Assembly (NCBI GenBank): GCA_963204845.1
Contig: CAUJIL010000176.1
Coordinates: forward strand, 1-9,773
Reading direction: 5' to 3'
DNA from: Pseudomonadota bacterium
GTDB taxonomy: Bacteria; Pseudomonadota; Gammaproteobacteria; Pseudomonadales; UBA5518
Length of the DNA stretch: 9,773 bases
Part shown: piece after piece, positions 1 through 5,688 of the stretch
How the letters are laid out: each line of letters opens with the position of its first letter
How positions within the stretch are numbered: the first letter of the stretch is position 1
Notes under the pieces: generated by a model
Seen by the model: the letters and a program-made list of their open reading frames with translations, nothing else
What the model was told of the DNA's origin: nothing
The model's database searches: none
Position numbers and translations under genes: made by a program

Positions 1-171
1 TCACCACATGCCATGCTGCGCGCCGCACAGCGGGCACGGGAGCTGGCTGCGCAAACCGGCACGGCCATCGTGGTCAGCCATGACGGTGTGATCGAGTACA
101 TTCATCCCCGGCGGGAAGCGACAGCGTCGTTGGTTCAAGAGCAGACACCACCCTATGGTGGCAAACCATGA
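1..171 (+). CDS. Small hypothetical protein of a type III restriction-like operon, C-terminal part only
   Basis: Frame 1 is open from the left edge to the TGA at 169-171, giving at least 56 residues of a gene that starts before the window. The visible part has a short amphipathic stretch (AAQRARELAAQTGTAIVV) followed by VSHDGVIEYIHP, and a polar tail ending in GGKP. I recognise no catalytic motif. Its stop overlaps the start of the Res-like gene (ATGA, 168-171), so the two are almost certainly co-transcribed and translationally coupled. From memory, short uncharacterised proteins of this type (an Arg/Ala helix, then a strand reading xAIVVxxxG) sit between the methyltransferase and restriction genes of some type III-like loci. 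That is family-level recollection, not proof. The function is unknown. Composition matches the downstream helicase gene rather than the right half of the window. Confidence 0.6.
   Translation, partial: SPHAMLRAAQRARELAAQTGTAIVVSHDGVIEYIHPRREATASLVQEQTPPYGGKP
148..161 (+). promoter_or_regulatory. Possible hairpin covering the ribosome binding site of the Res-like gene
   Basis: CCACC (148-152) and GGTGG (157-161) are perfect complements around a 4-nt loop, CTAT. GGTGG is also the only Shine-Dalgarno-like sequence before the ATG at 168, with 6 nt of spacing. A ribosome finishing the upstream gene (stop at 169-171) would open the stem, which fits coupled translation. The stem is only 5 bp, so chance is a real alternative. 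Confidence 0.25.
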
Positions 172-2873
172 CGGCTTTTGCGCCCAAGACCTACCAGCAG
201 CAGGTGCTCGACAGCCTTGAAGCCTATTTCAAGGCCTGCCATGAACTGCCGTCGCCCTCGATAGCCTTCACCGCCACCACCGAGCGCCTGTGGGGCCGTG
301 GCAATGCGTACAACCCGCTGTCGGGCTTTCCGGCCGATATGCCGTACTTCTGTCTGCGCGTGCCCACCGGCGGTGGCAAGACATGGCTGGCAGCCAAGAG
401 CGTTCAGCTTGCCAACACGCATCTGCTGCGCTGCGAGCACAGCGTGATCCTGTGGCTGGTGCCGAGCAAGCCCATCCGCGAACAGACCTTGCGCGCCCTG
501 CGCGACCGCCTGCATCCGTACCACACGGCGCTGCGCGAGGCGGGACCCGTCACGGTCATGGATCTCGACGAGGCCAAGAGCGTGACCCGCGCCACGCTGG
601 ATACCTCGACCACGATCATCGTCGCCACCCGGCAGGCGTTTCAGGTGGAGGACGAGGAATCCCGCAAGGTGTACCAGAGCAGCGGCGCGCTGATGCACCA
701 CTTCGACAACCTGTCGCCCACCCAGCGTGACGGCTTGTTGAGCGAAGGCGAAGGTGCCGAACGCACGACGCCGTGCTCGCTGGCCAACGTGTTGCGCCTG
801 CGCCGGCCTTTCGTGGTGGTGGACGAGGCGCACAACAGCCGCACCGAACTGGCCTTCGACATGCTGGCGCGCTTTCGCCCCAGCGGCGTGATGGAACTGA
901 CCGCCACACCCGACCTGGAACGCACGCCCAGCAACGTGCTGCACAGCGTCTCCGCCGCCGAATTGAAGGCGGAGGAGATGATCAAGTTGCCCGTAGTGCT
1001 CGAAACCGAACCGAACTGGCAGCAGTGTCTGGCCGACGCCATCGGCCGACGCGACGCCCTGCACAAGCTGGCGGATGAGGAACGCCGTGCCGGCGCGGAT
1101 TACTTGCGGCCGATCGTCCTGATTCAATCCGAACCCCGCCGCGCCGGGGTGAAAACACTGGATTTCGACAAGGTTCGCCAGGAGCTGATCAGCAACCATG
1201 GCATCCCGGCCGGCGAGATCGTGGTCGCCACTGGCGAGGAGAAAGGCCTGGAGCAGATCGACGCCGACTACAAGTTGGGCATCGCCGACCCGTCCTGTCC
1301 GGTAAAGTTCGTCATCACCCAGAAGGCGCTGGCCGAGGGCTGGGACTGCCCATTCGCCTACATCCTGGTGAGCATGGCCTCGTTGTCATCGGCTACGGCG
1401 GTGGAGCAGTTGCTCGGGCGCGTATTGCGCCAACCCGGCGCCAGCCACCGGCAGGCGAAGGCGCTGAATCAGTCCTATGCCTTCGTGGTGTCGCGCAACT
1501 TTGCCGAGACGGCGGGTGCGCTGCGTGACCGCCTGGTGGCAGGGGCCGGCTTCGAGCGGCGCGAGGTGACCGAGTTCGTCACCGCCGCCAAGGCCGAGCA
1601 GGCGCGGCTGGACCTGGATGGTCACGCCGGACGCGTCGTGGTCCGGCCGGTGGCGATCACCTTGACCGAGAAGCCCGACCTCAGGAGTGTGCCGAAGCCG
1701 GTACGCGACAAGGTGAGCTGGGACGGCAAGCTCAACACCCTGACCATCAGCACGCCGCTGACCGAGGACGAGGCGGAAGTCCTCAAGGCGTCCGTCACAT
1801 CGGACACCGCTGCCGCCGCGATTGCCGAAGCTGCCGAAATCAGCCGTACGACGGCCATCGAGTTCTTCCAGACGCCGGCCGAGCTGGGCGAGCGCTTCCG
1901 CATCCCGCAACTTGCCTTGCGCGTACAGGGCGAACTGCAGTTGTTCGACGACCCGGAGGTGCTGGAGTACCCATGGGATCTGTCCACCTGCGACGCCGCA
2001 CCGACCGGTGATGACTTGACCGCGCTGGGTGCCGGCCTGAAGGTGTCCGAAGGCGGTGAGATCGATGTCGACGATGAGAGCGGCAAGGTCGTTTCACGTT
2101 TCCTGCCAGATCTGCAACGCGACCTGGGGCTGGTCTACCAGCCCGAGAACTGGGACGAGGTTCGCCTTGCCACCTGGCTCTGCCGCAACCTGCCGGAACC
2201 CTCTCTCACCCATGCCAGCAAGCAAGCCTTCGTGGCCAAGTGGCTGACCGAACTGCTACGCCGGGATGACTTCACGCTGGCCCGCGCCAATCTGCAAAAA
2301 TTCCTGATCCGCAATCTTCTCGAAGCGCGCATCCGGGATCTGCGCAAGCAGGCCGTCCGCAAGGCGTTTCAGCACGCCCTGTTCGGCGACGACGCGGCAT
2401 CGCGCGTCGCGGTAACCGATCAGTACGCTTTCGAGTTCCACGCTCAGGCCTATGCACCCAGCCGGGACTACGACGGCCGTTTCGGGCACTTCGACTTCCG
2501 CAAGCATTTCTACGGCCGTATCGGCGACTTCGACAGCAAGGAAGAATTCGAATGCGCCTGCTGGCTGGACATTCAGGCGCAGCAGGGACGTATCCAGTTC
2601 TGGGTGCGCAACCTCGTTCGGCGCGAGGGCAGTTCCTTTTTCCTGCAAAAAGCCGATGGCCGCTTTTACCCGGACTTTCTGTGCCAGCTAACCGGTAAGG
2701 GCGGCGAGCCCGGCCCGATTCTTGCCGTCGAGTACAAGGGCGCGGATCGCTGGGCTGCCGTGGAGGATGACCGGTTGATCGGTGGCCTCTGGGGGAACCT
2801 GTCCGAGGGGCGCTGCCGGTTCGTAATGGTCAAGGACAAGCGCTGGGAAGGGATTGAGGAGCATCTGAAATGA
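168..2873 (+). CDS. Type III restriction enzyme Res-like subunit: superfamily 2 helicase with C-terminal PD-(D/E)xK nuclease
   Basis: The 901-residue protein is full length for the Res class. The N-terminal two thirds is an SF2 translocase. It has a Walker A motif (PTGGGKT, 66-72), Walker B/DEAH (DEAH, 219-222), motif III (TATP, 245-248), motif V (EGWD, 390-393) and motif VI (QLLGRVLRQ, 414-422). The last ~80 residues hold a PD-(D/E)xK nuclease signature: YPDF with Asp836, then EYK with Glu855 and Lys857. Known Res subunits hydrolyse ATP to communicate along DNA and cut near unmethylated sites when bound to a Mod methyltransferase. Here that role is inferred, and no mod gene lies in the window. 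The ATG at 168 overlaps the stop of the preceding small gene, which supports this start. No frameshift or missing motif is apparent, so it may still be functional although the genes after it are broken. A stand-alone defence helicase-nuclease is the main alternative. Confidence 0.9.
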   Translation: MTAFAPKTYQQQVLDSLEAYFKACHELPSPSIAFTATTERLWGRGNAYNPLSGFPADMPYFCLRVPTGGGKTWLAAKSVQLANTHLLRCEHSVILWLVPSKPIREQTLRALRDRLHPYHTALREAGPVTVMDLDEAKSVTRATLDTSTTIIVATRQAFQVEDEESRKVYQSSGALMHHFDNLSPTQRDGLLSEGEGAERTTPCSLANVLRLRRPFVVVDEAHNSRTELAFDMLARFRPSGVMELTATPDLERTPSNVLHSVSAAELKAEEMIKLPVVLETEPNWQQCLADAIGRRDALHKLADEERRAGADYLRPIVLIQSEPRRAGVKTLDFDKVRQELISNHGIPAGEIVVATGEEKGLEQIDADYKLGIADPSCPVKFVITQKALAEGWDCPFAYILVSMASLSSATAVEQLLGRVLRQPGASHRQAKALNQSYAFVVSRNFAETAGALRDRLVAGAGFERREVTEFVTAAKAEQARLDLDGHAGRVVVRPVAITLTEKPDLRSVPKPVRDKVSWDGKLNTLTISTPLTEDEAEVLKASVTSDTAAAAIAEAAEISRTTAIEFFQTPAELGERFRIPQLALRVQGELQLFDDPEVLEYPWDLSTCDAAPTGDDLTALGAGLKVSEGGEIDVDDESGKVVSRFLPDLQRDLGLVYQPENWDEVRLATWLCRNLPEPSLTHASKQAFVAKWLTELLRRDDFTLARANLQKFLIRNLLEARIRDLRKQAVRKAFQHALFGDDAASRVAVTDQYAFEFHAQAYAPSRDYDGRFGHFDFRKHFYGRIGDFDSKEEFECACWLDIQAQQGRIQFWVRNLVRREGSSFFLQKADGRFYPDFLCQLTGKGGEPGPILAVEYKGADRWAAVEDDRLIGGLWGNLSEGRCRFVMVKDKRWEGIEEHLK

Positions 2874-2906
2874 TGCCGATTCACAGGCTCACAACAGGGC
2901 ATAGCC

Positions 2907-3041
2907 ATGTCCGATAAGCCGCTGCAGCCGTCGTTGTTCGAGGAAGATTATCTTCTCCGAAAACTCGGAGAGGTGGCCCATGTGCCGCAGGTCGCGCTGA
3001 TCCCGGCGACGCTGGAGCGCGTGTTCTCCGGGGCTCACTGA
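2907..3041 (+). pseudogene. 44-residue frame resembling the N-terminus of a GHKL (HSP90-like) ATPase; probable internal-deletion remnant
   Basis: ATG 2907 to TGA 3039-3041, 33 nt after the Res-like gene and with its stop directly abutting the next ATG (TGAATG). Residues 10-30 (LFEEDYLLRKLGEVAHVPQVA) resemble the opening of GHKL-type ATP-binding proteins. In those, LG-x-(I/V)-A-x-x-P-x-V-A-L is followed by T-E-L-V-A-N-A-W-D-A-G, which carries the catalytic Glu and Asn. Here the sequence continues after VAL as IPATLERVFSGAH and stops, so the ATP-binding residues are absent. The simplest reading is an in-frame deletion joining the first ~31 codons to the last ~13, which keeps the operon spacing. 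The alternative is a genuine small protein whose resemblance is accidental. The family assignment is from memory of the motif and is uncertain. The region upstream has only a weak ribosome site (AGGG, 2896-2899). Confidence 0.5.
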
Positions 3042-3428
3042 ATGCAGTTCGTCCGCCATGGTCCCGATATTCCCGAGCGCCTGCTGCAGGCACATGAGGA
3101 CGGGCGCGTGGTGTTCTTCTGCGGCGCAGGCATTTCCTACCCGGCGCGCCTGCCGGGCTTCGCCGGGCTGGTGGAGAAGGTTTATGAAACCCTGGCCACC
3201 GCGCCCAACGCGGGGTCTTTGGCCTGCGCCAGTTATCCGAAAATCCCGGATAACTGCGCAGGTCGTGGACGGTGTGCGTCGCGTGGGTATCGAGGCGCGC
3301 CGCCAACGCCCCTACGGCAACATCGGCATCGGCGGTGCGTGCGCGGGTTCTGTCTCGACAGGATCCGCGGGTTCGGGAACAGGCAACGCGGGCTGCGGAT
3401 CCACGGCCACGGGGGCTGCCGTGGATGA
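3042..3428 (+). pseudogene. SIR2-family protein, truncated to its first ~58 residues
   Basis: ATG 3042 follows directly on the stop of the preceding frame. The protein begins MQFVRHGPDIPERLLQAHED and then VVFFCGAGISYPARLPGF. GAGIS at residues 28-32 is the NAD-binding loop of the SIR2 fold, followed by a conserved-looking P-x-x-P-G-F and a helix, GLVEKVYETL. Bacterial SIR2 proteins of this shape are often defence effectors that consume NAD during phage infection. Family-like sequence ends near residue 57-58 (PNAG, about 3215). After that the frame runs through an inverted repeat and into sequence antisense to the lipoprotein gene, stopping at 3428 with Arg/Cys/Gly-rich, unnatural sequence. The catalytic His/Asn region of the SIR2 domain and any C-terminal domain are missing, so the gene is dead. 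The break coincides with a change in base composition. Confidence 0.8.
3223..3262. repeat. Long inverted repeat at the SIR2 break point; candidate recombination site
   Basis: The left arm, 3223-3239 (CCTGCGCCAGTTATCCG), pairs with the right arm, 3247-3262 (CGGATAACTGCGCAGG), over 16 bases with one bulged C. The 7-nt spacer is AAAATCC (3240-3246). There is no T-run after the stem on either strand, so it is not a standard intrinsic terminator. Inverted arms around a 6-8 nt spacer are the layout of tyrosine recombinase core sites (dif, lox and attachment sites), and the arms sit exactly where SIR2 homology ends. It does not match the integron attC core consensus. A transposon end or a folded repeat element is also possible. 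No protein-coding sequence is evident in 3263-3311. Confidence 0.6.
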
Positions 3429-4325
3429 CGGCGGTGCGGCATCAGGCGCCGCAACTGCGGCTCCGGACGTGGAACCCGCCGCGTCGGGAACGACGGGAAC
3501 CGTCGCGGACGGCGCCGGCGGCACCGGCTCCGACACCGTCGGTGTGAGCGGCGCCGGCTCCGGGACCGTCGTCGCCGCAGCCGGCTCCGGGACCGTCGTC
3601 ACCGCGGCCGGCTCGGTCACCGTGGCAGCAGCTGCGGCCGGCACCGCGGCTTCGGTCACCGTCGGCTCGCCTGCGCCCGGTGCGGGCTGCACCGTCACCG
3701 CCGCCGGCGACGGCCCGGGTTCCGGGCCCTGCTCCTCGACGATCACCGGTACCGGCTCGACCGCCGCCGGTTCCTCGTCGGTCGGCACCTCGTCACCGGC
3801 GTCTGCAGCGCGCGTGCGCATCTCGCCCAGCGTGTGTTCGACCGCCGCGAAGAAGCGCCGGTAGAACTGCTTGTCGCTGATCGTCTCCTCGGCGATCTTG
3901 ACCAGCGAGTCCGCGCTCTGCCCGATCGGCAGCGAAATCGTGCCCAGCCCGGTCAGGCCCACGCTGGCCGGGTTGCTGCTCTTCTTGAGGTCGTAGGTGC
4001 TGAGCACGCCGGTTGCGTACAGGGTGCTGCCCACGCGGTCGGGAACGCAGGCGACGTTCATCTCGATGAAGGTGTTGGCCTTGCCTTCGGCTCGGTAGGA
4101 CTTGCGCGCCTTGACCTGTTCCGTGCCCGCGGCATCGATCAGGTAGCCCTGGCCGAGCAGCGAGCGACGCGCGCTCTCGCAGGCGGCCGCAAGTTCGTCC
4201 TCCACCTTGAGCCGGTACGGACTGTCGGCCGAGAAACTCTCGCGCGTGTACACGGCCTCGTTGCTGCACGCGGCCAGCAGCACGGCGGCGCACAGGATCG
4301 ACGGGATCTTCGCTGGGTTCTTCAT
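3312..4325 (-). CDS. DUF2242-type lipoprotein with a long proline/alanine-rich tail
   Basis: The 337-residue protein starts at ATG 4325 (GGTGAG at 4329-4334 is a closely spaced ribosome site) and ends at TAG 3312. The N-terminus MKNPAKIPSILCAAVLLAAC is a lipoprotein signal with lipobox LAAC and lipidated Cys20, so the mature protein should be anchored in a membrane facing the periplasm. Residues ~24-170 look like the DUF2242 domain: an FSADSPY start, ACESARRSLLGQGYLID, a KSSNPASVGLTGLGTISLP stretch and DSLVKIAEETI...FYRRFF. Its function is unknown. From ~175 onward the protein is Pro/Ala/Thr/Val/Glu-rich and probably disordered, with repeated TVPEPA units; it could span periplasm or peptidoglycan. 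The gene is divergent from the efflux operon and ends about 50 bp from the island-edge inverted repeat, so its original C-terminus may have been altered there. GC-rich codon use matches the right half of the window. Confidence 0.85.
   Translation of the reverse strand: MKNPAKIPSILCAAVLLAACSNEAVYTRESFSADSPYRLKVEDELAAACESARRSLLGQGYLIDAAGTEQVKARKSYRAEGKANTFIEMNVACVPDRVGSTLYATGVLSTYDLKKSSNPASVGLTGLGTISLPIGQSADSLVKIAEETISDKQFYRRFFAAVEHTLGEMRTRAADAGDEVPTDEEPAAVEPVPVIVEEQGPEPGPSPAAVTVQPAPGAGEPTVTEAAVPAAAAATVTEPAAVTTVPEPAAATTVPEPAPLTPTVSEPVPPAPSATVPVVPDAAGSTSGAAVAAPDAAPPSSTAAPVAVDPQPALPVPEPADPVETEPAHAPPMPMLP
3553..3606 (-). repeat. Two tandem 27-bp copies within the lipoprotein tail
   Basis: Copies at 3553-3579 and 3580-3606 differ at only a couple of bases; a degenerate third begins at 3607. 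Each encodes nine residues of the AATTVPEPA type, so copy-number change would lengthen or shorten the tail in frame. Confidence 0.75.
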
Positions 4326-4382
4326 TGACTCACCGGTGGACCTGCGTCGCTCTGACCGACGCGGCAGCGTTCTTGCGCGCGG

Positions 4383-4388
4383 ATCATA
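4383..4388 (-). promoter_or_regulatory. Possible -10 element for the lipoprotein gene
   Basis: Read on the - strand this is TATGAT, a close match to the sigma-70 -10 consensus, about 58 bp before the lipoprotein start. No convincing -35 hexamer lies at the usual distance (the position is a G-run), so this is weak evidence. Confidence 0.3.
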
Positions 4389-4483
4389 CTACGAATCGCC
4401 CTTCTCCCCCCGCGCTCGCCGCGCCCTGACCGCCCCGGCGCCGTGACTGCGGATGACCATCCGTACAGGAAGCGTCGATCGCA

Positions 4484-4512
4484 TTGGCCCGCGCGCGGGC
4501 AGTTCGTATAGT
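4484..4512 (+). promoter_or_regulatory. Candidate sigma-70 promoter of the RND efflux operon, with a palindrome in the spacer
   Basis: TTGGCC (4484-4489) and TATAGT (4507-4512) are separated by 17 bp, the optimum. The perfect 14-bp palindrome GCCCGCGCGCGGGC (4487-4500) overlaps the -35 box and spacer. A repressor bound there would block transcription, but no regulator gene is in the window and the palindrome is low-complexity GC, so the operator role is speculative. The translation start is ~30 nt downstream. Confidence 0.4.
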
Positions 4513-4527
4513 GCCTCGGGCAGGGAC

Positions 4528-4534
4528 GAGGAGG
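4528..4534 (+). promoter_or_regulatory. Strong ribosome binding site that fixes a GTG start
   Basis: GAGGAGG lies 8 nt before the GTG at 4543. An in-frame ATG exists at 4453 but has no such site, falls upstream of the candidate promoter, and would bury the lipoprotein signal 30 residues inside the protein. Confidence 0.7.
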
Positions 4535-4542
4535 ATGTTGCA

Positions 4543-5688
4543 GTGACTGCATTCAGGGTGGCGACGCTCGCGCTCACGGTACTGGTGGGCGCCTGCGCGG
4601 AGCCCGACAAAGACGTGCCGCCGTCAGCGGACGGCGGCGAGCGCGCCGCCGCGGCGACGACGGAACGCGTGGACGCCGAGCGCGTCGGCAGCGCCCGGCT
4701 GCAGTCACGGATCACCGCCTCCGGCTCGATCGCGGCGCGGCGCGTCACCGAGCTCGGCGCCGAAGTGCCCGGACCGTTGCTCGCGATCCACGTCGACGTG
4801 GGCAGCACCGTCGCGCAGGGCGCCGAACTGTTCCGCATCGACCCCGGCCCCTACGAGATGGCACTGGCCGAGGCGCGTGCGGCGCTGGCGCTGGCGCGCG
4901 CCGAGGCAAGGCACGCCGAACAGGAAGAGAAGCGTGTCGATTCGCTGCTCGCCAGTCGCTCCGTATCCAAACAGCACTACGAGCAGGTGCGCACGCAGGC
5001 CGAGGTCGCACGCGCGCGCGTCAAGCAGATGGAGGCGCGCAGCGCGCGCGCCGGCCGGGACCTCGAACGAACGCGGGTGCGCGCACCCTACGCGGGCAGC
5101 ATCGTCGCGCGGCTTGCGCACGAAGGCGCGATGGCAGGCAACGGCCCGGTGCTGGTGCTGCAGGAAAGCGGCGCGCTGGAGGCGGTCGTGAACGTGCCCG
5201 AGGCGACCCCGGTGCCGGTGCGCCCGGGCGATCCGGTCGAACTGTTCGTCGAGGCGCTCGACCACCCGCTCGCCAGCCACGTCGATCGCGTCAGCGACCG
5301 CATCGATCCCGCGACCCGCACCTACGAGGTGCGCTGCCCGGTCCCCGATCCCTCGCGCACCGTGAAGGCCGGCGCCTACGTGCGCGCCGAGCTGGCGCCG
5401 GCACGGCCACGCCCGCAGCCGGTGGTGGCGCGCGACGCGCTGCTCACCCGCGACGGGCAGCCGTACGTGCTGCGCGTCGTCGACGGCGTCGTGGCGCCGG
5501 TGGCGGTGCGGGTCGGGGTCGTCGATGAGCAACGCGCGGAGCTGCTCGACGGCATCGCCGCCGGTGACGTGGTGGTGCGCGGCGAGGCCGTACGCCGGCT
5601 CGCGCCCGGGCAGCGCGTCGAGGCGGTGCTGGATGCGTCCGCGCAGCCCGTCGCCACGGCCGCCTCCCCCGCGGATCCCGCACCATGA
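4543..5688 (+). CDS. RND efflux membrane fusion protein (periplasmic adaptor), lipoprotein type
   Basis: The 381-residue protein, from the GTG start, is of normal length for AcrA/HlyD-like adaptors. The first 18 residues (MTAFRVATLALTVLVGAC) are a lipoprotein signal with a lipobox ending at Cys18. The first half of the lipoyl domain lies at ~70-105 (ELGAEVPGPLLAIHVDVGST), followed by an Ala/Arg/Glu-rich helical hairpin at ~104-170. The second lipoyl half starts near 178 (RVRAPYAGSIVARL), then a beta-barrel at ~206-285 (including DRIDPATRTYEVRCPV and VKAGAYVRAEL) and a membrane-proximal domain to ~370. The tail is Pro/Ala-rich. Adaptors of this class join an inner-membrane RND pump to a TolC-type outer-membrane channel. 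The stop overlaps the permease start (ATGA, 5685-5688), so the two genes are translationally coupled. The substrate cannot be read from sequence. The in-frame ATG at 4453 is rejected as the start because of the ribosome site at 4528-4534. Confidence 0.92.
   Translation: MTAFRVATLALTVLVGACAEPDKDVPPSADGGERAAAATTERVDAERVGSARLQSRITASGSIAARRVTELGAEVPGPLLAIHVDVGSTVAQGAELFRIDPGPYEMALAEARAALALARAEARHAEQEEKRVDSLLASRSVSKQHYEQVRTQAEVARARVKQMEARSARAGRDLERTRVRAPYAGSIVARLAHEGAMAGNGPVLVLQESGALEAVVNVPEATPVPVRPGDPVELFVEALDHPLASHVDRVSDRIDPATRTYEVRCPVPDPSRTVKAGAYVRAELAPARPRPQPVVARDALLTRDGQPYVLRVVDGVVAPVAVRVGVVDEQRAELLDGIAAGDVVVRGEAVRRLAPGQRVEAVLDASAQPVATAASPADPAP

Noticed and set aside
153..1199. 348-codon - strand frame opposite the Res-like gene
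   Set aside because: No recognisable domain; the opposite strand has all SF2 helicase motifs in order.
3223..3262. Intrinsic terminator or integron attC site
   Set aside because: No T-run follows the stem on either strand, and the arms do not match the GTTRRRY/RYYYAAC core boxes of attC.
3553..3640. CRISPR-like tandem array
   Set aside because: The 27-bp copies are directly adjacent with no spacers and lie in frame inside a coding tail.
3058..3864. 268-codon + strand frame with Gly/Ala/Ser/Thr/Val repeats, resembling a surface repeat protein
   Set aside because: It is the antisense of the repeated tail of the DUF2242-type lipoprotein, whose strand has a proper signal peptide, domain and start.
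4453..4542. Upstream ATG extension of the membrane fusion protein
   Set aside because: It lies upstream of the best promoter, lacks a ribosome site, and would place the lipoprotein signal internally; GTG 4543 has GAGGAGG at the right distance.
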